Assembly: GCA_905210085.1 (NCBI GenBank)
Contig: CAJLVJ010000052.1
Location: 1-11,380 of the forward strand
From: an uncultured Collinsella sp.
Lineage (GTDB): Bacteria; Actinomycetota; Coriobacteriia; Coriobacteriales; Coriobacteriaceae
DNA: 11,380 nt
Direction of reading: 5' to 3'
This document shows positions 7,615-11,380 of this stretch, piece after piece (the stretch's first letter is position 1; each line of letters starts with the position of its first letter). Both the position numbers and the translations under genes were made by a program. Below the pieces are notes generated by a model, which was not told the origin of the DNA, searched no databases, and saw only the letters and a list, made by a program, of their open reading frames with translations.

Positions 7615-7671
7615 GAAAACTCAAATGCGGGCTTAGGCACGAACGTAATCTCTTTAATTCCGAAAATTATG

Positions 7672-7677
7672 TATAAT
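7672..7677 (+). promoter_or_regulatory. Consensus -10 box of the winged-helix gene
   Basis: TATAAT matches the -10 consensus exactly and is directly preceded by TG. No good -35 box lies 16-18 bp upstream. The box overlaps the first in-frame ATG (7669), so transcription would start near 7684. That makes 7708 or 7714 the likely translation start. Confidence 0.5.
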
Positions 7678-7707
7678 TTCAATATAAACTGGAATCAAAC
7701 GAAAACG

Positions 7708-8676
7708 ATGGAAATGAACGAAGCGCTAATCTACTTACAAGAAGCACTAGGCCTCTCCGCCAAGACCAAAACTTGGCCTGGATCCGCACGCTTGCCGCTG
7801 CATCTGCGGGCGATTGAGGTCCGCGTTGTTGACGCAAACGGTTTTTCGTTTTTGCTTGCAAGCTTGCCTACTGGCGTCGGGCTTCCCGAGGCTAAGAGAG
7901 TCTATAGTCAGCTAGCCTTGCGCGCGGAGACTCCTGTTGTCGTTTCGTTTCCTGATGCCGATGCACGTCAGCGCAAAGCATTGGTCGCACAAGGGATTCC
8001 CTTTGTCTGCCCTGGTAGACAGGCTTTTCTTCCATTTATGGGCACGGCCTGCACGGAGAGGGGCGGTGCCTGGTTTCGCAATCATGCGACCAAGATGTCA
8101 CCCAACGCACAGGCTGCCGCAATCTGGGGAGCAGCCCAGGAGCCATATCGTCCCTATGACCTTTGTCGTGCGCTTGGGATTTCGGCAAGCCGTGCGAGTG
8201 AGGCCATAACCGAGCTTGTTGACAGGGGACTCGCGAGGCGCGAGCGTCGCGAGCGACGTGTCGTCGTGTTCCCTGTTGCCGTTGATCTTCTGCTCAGTGA
8301 GCACATGTCAGAGCTCTCCTCGCCTGTCTCGAAGGTCTTTTTTGCAAGGAAGACGCCGAAGATCGACTATCTTGTTGACGCCGGGGAGACGGCGCTCGCC
8401 GCGCGTTCGATGCTCGCTGCACCGGGCATGGAACAAAAGGCCGTCTTAAGAAGTACATGGCGTCAACTGAGCGACCTCGAAGTCGCAGACGGGGAGTTGC
8501 CGGATAACGAGACGGCGATGATCCAAGTGTGGCGCTATGCGCCCGTGTTTGCCGGCTCCTCCCGTGTCGACGACATTTCGCTTGCGCTATCTTTGGCGGC
8601 AATCGACGATGAGCGAATTCAGCTCGAAGTCGATCGCATGTTTGGAAAGGAATATCCATGGCAAGAAGCGCTGTAG
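7708..8676 (+). CDS. Winged-helix DNA-binding protein, AbiEi-antitoxin-like
   Basis: A cytoplasmic protein of 322 residues from ATG 7708. The frame opens at 7669, but a TATAAT box covers that codon, so a start at 7708 or 7714 is preferred; neither has a strong ribosome binding site. The N-terminal half has a patterned alpha/beta region ending in GIPFVCPGRQAFLPFMG (about 96-112). A winged helix-turn-helix follows (about 147-190), with RALGISASRASEAITELVDRG and a basic stretch RRERRERR. The C-terminal domain contains DDISLALSLAAIDDERIQLEVDRM. I associate this order with MarR/AbiEi-like proteins often encoded before an AbiEii-type nucleotidyltransferase; that link is from memory and unverified. 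It has its own promoter and interrupts the pilin-sortase order, so it may regulate the locus or be an orphan antitoxin. It is not a classical pilus regulator. Confidence 0.6.
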   Translation: MEMNEALIYLQEALGLSAKTKTWPGSARLPLHLRAIEVRVVDANGFSFLLASLPTGVGLPEAKRVYSQLALRAETPVVVSFPDADARQRKALVAQGIPFVCPGRQAFLPFMGTACTERGGAWFRNHATKMSPNAQAAAIWGAAQEPYRPYDLCRALGISASRASEAITELVDRGLARRERRERRVVVFPVAVDLLLSEHMSELSSPVSKVFFARKTPKIDYLVDAGETALAARSMLAAPGMEQKAVLRSTWRQLSDLEVADGELPDNETAMIQVWRYAPVFAGSSRVDDISLALSLAAIDDERIQLEVDRMFGKEYPWQEAL

Positions 8677-8687
8677 AAGGTCTCTAA
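8658..8687 (+). pseudogene. Nine-codon open frame overlapping the end of the winged-helix gene, possible relic of a partner gene
   Basis: ATG 8658 is preceded by GGAAAGGA (8644-8651) at 6 nt spacing and overlaps the upstream gene by 19 nt, the geometry of a translationally coupled second gene. The frame, MARSAVEGL, meets TAA at once (8685-8687). The next 110 nt show no recognisable coding sequence. It may be the stump of an AbiEii-like toxin gene lost by deletion. Equally, a start-like site could arise by chance. Confidence 0.3.
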
Positions 8688-8754
8688 GAATTCGAACCGT
8701 AGGCGGCGTTTCGGTCCTAGCTGCGTTGTCCGGCGCATGAGCTCGCTAATCGGC

Positions 8755-8782
8755 TATTATTTGTTTAGACAACTTGAGTTGT
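8755..8782 (+). promoter_or_regulatory. Candidate sortase promoter with a short palindrome
   Basis: A TATTAT box (8755-8760) is followed by ACAACT-TG-AGTTGT (8769-8782), a perfect 6-bp inverted repeat that would cover the transcription start and abuts the sortase ribosome binding site. No well-spaced -35 box is visible; TTGTCC at 8726 is too far. It is a possible operator or leader hairpin. Confidence 0.3.
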
Positions 8783-8798
8783 AGAGGAGTGACCGGTG

Positions 8799-9737
8799 AT
8801 GGTGCAGGGCGCCAAACATATGAAGAGCAATAACGCCGCGGCTAACGGTGGCTCAAGCCCTCAGCCCAAACCTCAACCAAAGCCCAAGCGCCGCCGCAAG
8901 CGGCTGCCGCGCTGGGCCGACCGGCTCATCACCATCGTCATCATCCTTATTGGCGTGGGCCTTATGACCTGGCCGTGGATCTTGGACCGGCTCGAGGCCT
9001 CGGGCGTGTTCAACCAGATCAGCACGGTGTCCAGCACCGTGGACGCGCTGTCTGCCGAGGAGCGCGAGCGCATCCTGCTCCAGGCGCGCTCCTTTAACGA
9101 GCAGCTCGCGGGCGAGGCCACCGAGCTTCCCGCCGACCAGATCGAGCCCTACGCCCAGCAGCTCATCTTTGACCGCGACCCCATGATGAGCTGGGTCGAG
9201 ATCCCCTCCATCGACGTGAGCATGCCCATCTACCACGGTACGAGCGAAGAAGTCCTTATGGCGGGCGTCGGCCACCTGGAGGGCACGAGCCTGCCGGTGG
9301 GCGGCACCTCGACGCATTGCGTGCTCACCGCGCACTCGGGCATGCGCAACCTGAGCATGTTCGACGACATCCACTCGCTGGAGCCCGGCGACCTGGTGCT
9401 GCTGCACACCATGAATAAGACGCTCGCCTACAAGATGGTGGACTCCGAGGTCGTGCTGCCCGAGGAGATGGAGTCGCTGACCATCGAGCCCGGCGCTGAC
9501 AAGGTGACGCTCGTCACCTGCACGCCCTACGGCGTAAACGACCATCGCCTGCTGGTGCATTGCGTGCGCACCAAGTACAACAAGAAGGACGTCGACAAGC
9601 AAAAGTCGCTGGCCGGCCGCCACTGGGGCAAGCGCGAGTTTGCCGTGCTCATCGTGGTCGTGGCCATTGTGCTGTTGCTGCTGGACATCGTGATCCACGC
9701 GGTCCGCAAACGCCGCAAGGCCAAGGCCTCGGCATAA
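8799..9737 (+). CDS. srtC: Class C-type (pilus) sortase
   Basis: A membrane transpeptidase that would cut the sorting motifs and link pilin subunits through lysines. It has 312 residues from ATG 8799; GTG 8796 is equally possible, with AGAGGAG at 8783-8789 serving both. After a proline/lysine-rich cytoplasmic N-terminus comes a transmembrane helix (43-62). The sortase domain starts near WVEIPSI (132-138). The catalytic triad is visible: H179 (TAHSGM), C241 (TLVTCTPYG) and R250 (NDHRLL). TCTPYGVNDHRLL and a second transmembrane helix (about 281-302) with a basic tail are class C features. The Asp-Pro-aromatic lid expected after the ARSFNEQL segment (96-103) is not seen; only D127-P128-M129 occurs. 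It lies 1.6 kb beyond the pilin genes, behind an unrelated gene. Sortase identity is firm and class C is likely. Confidence 0.92.
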   Translation: MVQGAKHMKSNNAAANGGSSPQPKPQPKPKRRRKRLPRWADRLITIVIILIGVGLMTWPWILDRLEASGVFNQISTVSSTVDALSAEERERILLQARSFNEQLAGEATELPADQIEPYAQQLIFDRDPMMSWVEIPSIDVSMPIYHGTSEEVLMAGVGHLEGTSLPVGGTSTHCVLTAHSGMRNLSMFDDIHSLEPGDLVLLHTMNKTLAYKMVDSEVVLPEEMESLTIEPGADKVTLVTCTPYGVNDHRLLVHCVRTKYNKKDVDKQKSLAGRHWGKREFAVLIVVVAIVLLLLDIVIHAVRKRRKAKASA

Positions 9738-9750
9738 GACATTCTCCAGA

Positions 9751-9785
9751 ACCACCACAATGGGGACAGGCACCTTTGTGGTGGT
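9751..9785. repeat. REP-like palindrome 1
   Basis: ACCACCACAA (9751-9760) and TTGTGGTGGT (9776-9785) are perfect reverse complements around a 15-nt spacer containing GGGGACAGGCACC. It starts 13 nt after the sortase stop and has no T run, so a terminator role is doubtful. From memory, similar GGGGACAGGCACC palindromes recur between genes in several genomes. That was not checked. Confidence 0.6.
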
Positions 9786-9797
9786 CGGGACTTCCAA

Positions 9798-9858
9798 ACC
9801 ATCACAACATTCGATGAAAATTGCGATTTTGACGATAAGCGTCGAATGTTGTGATGGT
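9798..9858. repeat. Long perfect inverted repeat (17-bp arms), REP-like palindrome 2
   Basis: ACCATCACAACATTCGA (9798-9814) and TCGAATGTTGTGATGGT (9842-9858) are perfect reverse complements. A second palindrome lies inside the loop (AAAAT 9817-9821, ATTTT 9826-9830). Its arm tip ACCATCACAA differs by one base from the arm of palindrome 1, so the two are related and adjacent. Confidence 0.75.
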
Positions 9859-9860
9859 CT

Positions 9861-9943
9861 TCGTTGTGGGCGAGACGGTTATCGTTGTGAGCGGGACGGT
9901 TTTCGTTGTGGGCGGGACGGTTTTCGCTATGGACGGTGCGGTT
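9861..9943. repeat. 21-bp tandem repeats (three good copies plus one degenerate)
   Basis: Units at 9861-9881, 9882-9902 and 9903-9923 follow TCGTTGTGRGCGRGACGGTTW with few differences. A diverged 20-nt copy follows at 9924-9943. The repeats abut palindrome 2. There are no spacers, so it is not a CRISPR array. Open frames through it on both strands simply mirror the 7-codon period and lack starts with ribosome binding sites. Confidence 0.8.
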
Positions 9944-9957
9944 TCGCTGCAGAACCG

Positions 9958-9985
9958 CCAGCCCGCCGCCTGCCAGCCCGCCGCC
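9958..9985. repeat. 13-bp direct repeat, 15-bp period
   Basis: CCAGCCCGCCGCC occurs at 9958-9970 and again at 9973-9985, separated by TG. It lies between the 21-bp repeats and the gatC promoter. No function is apparent. Confidence 0.7.
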
Positions 9986-10043
9986 CTCGTTACGTTTTCG
10001 CTGCATTTGGGTAAAGCGCCTGCTCCAAGTCGGCGTTGCCCTG

Positions 10044-10049
10044 TATACT
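10044..10049 (+). promoter_or_regulatory. -10 box of the gatCA promoter
   Basis: TATACT, preceded directly by TG, lies 36 nt before gatC's start. The expected -35 position (about 10021-10026) reads TGCTCC, a poor match. It shows gatCA is transcribed independently of the sortase. Confidence 0.5.
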
Positions 10050-10084
10050 AGAGCGGTTTAACTGTTATGCGGAAGGGAGCGCCT

Positions 10085-10396
10085 ATGGCACTCAGCGAGA
10101 AAGACGTGCGCGGCATCGCCGAGTACGCAAAGATCGCACTGACCGATGACGAGCTCGCCCAGATGACGTCCTACATGAACGACGCCGTCCAGATGCTCGA
10201 GCCCGTCTTGCAATATGACTTGCCCGACGTGGAGCCCACGTTCCATCCCATTGGAAGCCTGTCCAACGTGATGGGCGATGACCTGCGCGAGCCCGAGCGC
10301 GATCTGCCGCTCGACGTCGCGCTCGAGAACGCCGGCAGCGCGCGCGACCGTTACTTCCGCGTGCCGTCCATTTTGGGAGAGGGGGAGAGCGAGTAA
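10085..10396 (+). CDS. gatC: Aspartyl/glutamyl-tRNA(Asn/Gln) amidotransferase subunit C
   Basis: The small subunit of the GatCAB complex, which converts Glu-tRNA(Gln) and/or Asp-tRNA(Asn) to the amidated forms in the cytoplasm. GatC wraps around GatA and helps GatA-GatB assembly. The protein is 103 residues, normal for the family. It opens MALSEKDVRGIAEYAKIALTDDE and carries the family's central stretch of LEPVLQYDLPDVEPTFHP followed by LREPERD. ATG 10085 is preferred because AAGGGAG (10073-10079) lies 5 nt upstream; the frame extends to 10067 but that start would overlap this site. Its TAA overlaps the gatA ATG by one base (TAATG), so the two are translationally coupled. Confidence 0.95.
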   Translation: MALSEKDVRGIAEYAKIALTDDELAQMTSYMNDAVQMLEPVLQYDLPDVEPTFHPIGSLSNVMGDDLREPERDLPLDVALENAGSARDRYFRVPSILGEGESE

Positions 10397-11380
10397 TGGC
10401 GCAGAGCTTCGATTCCCTTACCGCTGCCCAGATCGCCGCGGGCGTTGCCACCGGTGACTTTACCGCTACCGAGGTGGCCCAGGCCTCCCTTACCGCCATC
10501 GAGGCGCGCGAGGGCGGGGTCCAGGCATTCCTGCAGGTGGCGCCCGAGCTTGCGCTCGAGGCCGCTGCGCGCGTGGATGCCGACCGCGCCGCAGGCAAGC
10601 CGCTGCCCCCGCTCGCGGGCGTGCCGCTGGTCATCAAGGACAACATGAACCTCGTGGGCACGCGCACCACCTGTGCTTCCCGCATGCTCGAGAACTACCA
10701 GAGCGTCTACACCGCCACCTGCGTCCAGCGCATGCTCGATGCCGGCTGCCTGCCCATGGGCAAGGCCAACATGGACGAGTTCGCCTTTGGCAGCTCCACG
10801 GAGAGCTCGGCCTTCCACCGCACCAACAACCCCTGGGATACCGAACGCGTGCCCGGCGGCTCCTCGGGCGGCTCCGCTGCAGCCGTCGCCGCGGGCGAAG
10901 TCGCGCTCTCACTGGGCTCGGACACCGGCGGCTCCATCCGCCAGCCCGCAGCCCTGTGCGGCTGCGTGGGCCTCAAACCCACCTACGGGCGCGTATCCCG
11001 CTACGGCGTCATCGCCTACGGTTCCTCGCTCGATCAGGTGGGCCCGCTGACCCGCACCGTGGAAGACGCCGCCCTCGTGCTTTCCGTCATCGCCGGGCAC
11101 GACAAGCGCGACTCCACGTCTTCGCCGCGCCCCGTGGACGGCTACGCCGATTTTTCCCGTTCCGACCTTAAGGGCGTACGCCTCGGCGTGCCCCGTGAAT
11201 TCATGGCCGAAGGGCTGGACGGCCCGGTCGCCAAGGCGTGCCAAGACGCCCTTGACCGTGCCCGCGACCTCGGCGCGGAACTCGTGGACGTATCCCTGCC
11301 CCACGCGACCCGCCACGCCATCGCCGCCTATTATATCGTAGCGATGGCCGAAGCCAGCTCGAACCTCTCCCGGTTCGACG
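10396..11380 (+). CDS. gatA: Aspartyl/glutamyl-tRNA(Asn/Gln) amidotransferase subunit A (3' end outside the window)
   Basis: The amidase subunit of GatCAB: it hydrolyses glutamine and passes ammonia to GatB for transamidation of misacylated tRNA. 328 codons are present out of the usual 480-490, and the frame is open at the right edge. All hallmarks of the amidase signature family are visible: K81 in GVPLVIKDNM, S156 in PGGSSGGS, and nucleophile S180 in DTGGSIRQPA. These form the Ser-cisSer-Lys triad, each two residues later than my recollection of the Staphylococcus aureus positions. MDEFAFGSSTESS and GLKPTYGRVSRYG are also typical. It starts within the gatC stop codon. gatB would be expected beyond the window. 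Confidence 0.97.
   Translation, partial: MAQSFDSLTAAQIAAGVATGDFTATEVAQASLTAIEAREGGVQAFLQVAPELALEAAARVDADRAAGKPLPPLAGVPLVIKDNMNLVGTRTTCASRMLENYQSVYTATCVQRMLDAGCLPMGKANMDEFAFGSSTESSAFHRTNNPWDTERVPGGSSGGSAAAVAAGEVALSLGSDTGGSIRQPAALCGCVGLKPTYGRVSRYGVIAYGSSLDQVGPLTRTVEDAALVLSVIAGHDKRDSTSSPRPVDGYADFSRSDLKGVRLGVPREFMAEGLDGPVAKACQDALDRARDLGAELVDVSLPHATRHAIAAYYIVAMAEASSNLSRFD

Larger units (their letters stand above)
7334..7668. other. Non-coding region dense in inverted repeats
   Basis: I find no convincing gene. Two short open frames that run through here begin upstream of the terminator and lack family features. The region packs several inverted repeats: TCCACCGTCCG (7351-7361) with CGGACGGTGGA (7437-7447); a hairpin at 7361-7381 with a CTCA loop; TTTGCGC/GCGCAAA (7453-7459, 7468-7474); a 10-bp hairpin at 7479-7506; CCCGCG/CGCGGG (7531-7536, 7551-7556); and a 12-bp hairpin at 7581-7610. 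It may be a structured transcript, a set of terminators, or decayed sequence. Confidence 0.5.

Noticed and set aside
8853..9797. Long - strand open frame opposite the sortase
   Set aside because: The opposite strand encodes a complete sortase with its catalytic triad; the - strand product is His/Val/Gly-rich and is a codon-bias artefact.
9861..9985. CRISPR array
   Set aside because: Repeats are directly adjacent with no unique spacers, and no cas genes are near.
9760..10051. Short + and - strand frames over the repeat region
   Set aside because: Their heptapeptide periodicity is produced by the 21-bp DNA repeats; starts lack ribosome binding sites.

Overview
The window looks like a piece of a Gram-positive, fairly GC-rich actinobacterial chromosome. 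It is probably a gut Coriobacteriia member close to Collinsella. That call rests on the style of the sortase-anchored proteins and the gatCA genes and was not tested by any search. All recognisable genes are on the + strand.

Layout. (1) 1-334: a hairpin, probably the terminator of an unseen upstream gene, then an AT-rich promoter/leader with a perfect inverted repeat. (2) 335-7194: a sortase-dependent pilus/adhesin operon of three secreted, cell-wall-anchored proteins. These are a very large beta-helix adhesin with two pilin-type isopeptide domains (sorting motif LPLSG), a GC-rich pilin (MPSTG), and a SpaH/EbpB-type backbone pilin (LPLTG). A strong intrinsic terminator at 7295-7333 closes it. 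(3) 7334-7707: a non-coding stretch dense in inverted repeats, then a promoter. (4) 7708-8687: a winged-helix, AbiEi-like DNA-binding protein, overlapped by what may be a 9-codon relic of its usual partner gene. (5) 8799-9737: a class C-type (pilus-assembling) sortase that presumably polymerises the pilins of region 2. (6) 9738-10066: a repeat-rich spacer with two related palindromes, 21-bp tandem repeats and a 13-bp direct repeat. (7) 10085-11380: gatC and the first two thirds of gatA, encoding the tRNA-dependent amidotransferase.

The most interesting signal is a run of ten G (508-517), 58 codons into the adhesin gene and just after the signal peptide. With ten G the frame stops at 529. With nine (or twelve) G it joins exactly to an open frame running to 3701, giving a 1121-residue protein with signal peptide, beta-helix, pilin domains and sorting signal. 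This has the anatomy of a slipped-strand ON/OFF contingency switch on a pilus-tip adhesin, captured here in the OFF state. Because the next pilin gene starts inside the end of the adhesin gene, the switch may also affect expression of the rest of the pilus. A homopolymer sequencing error is the main alternative.
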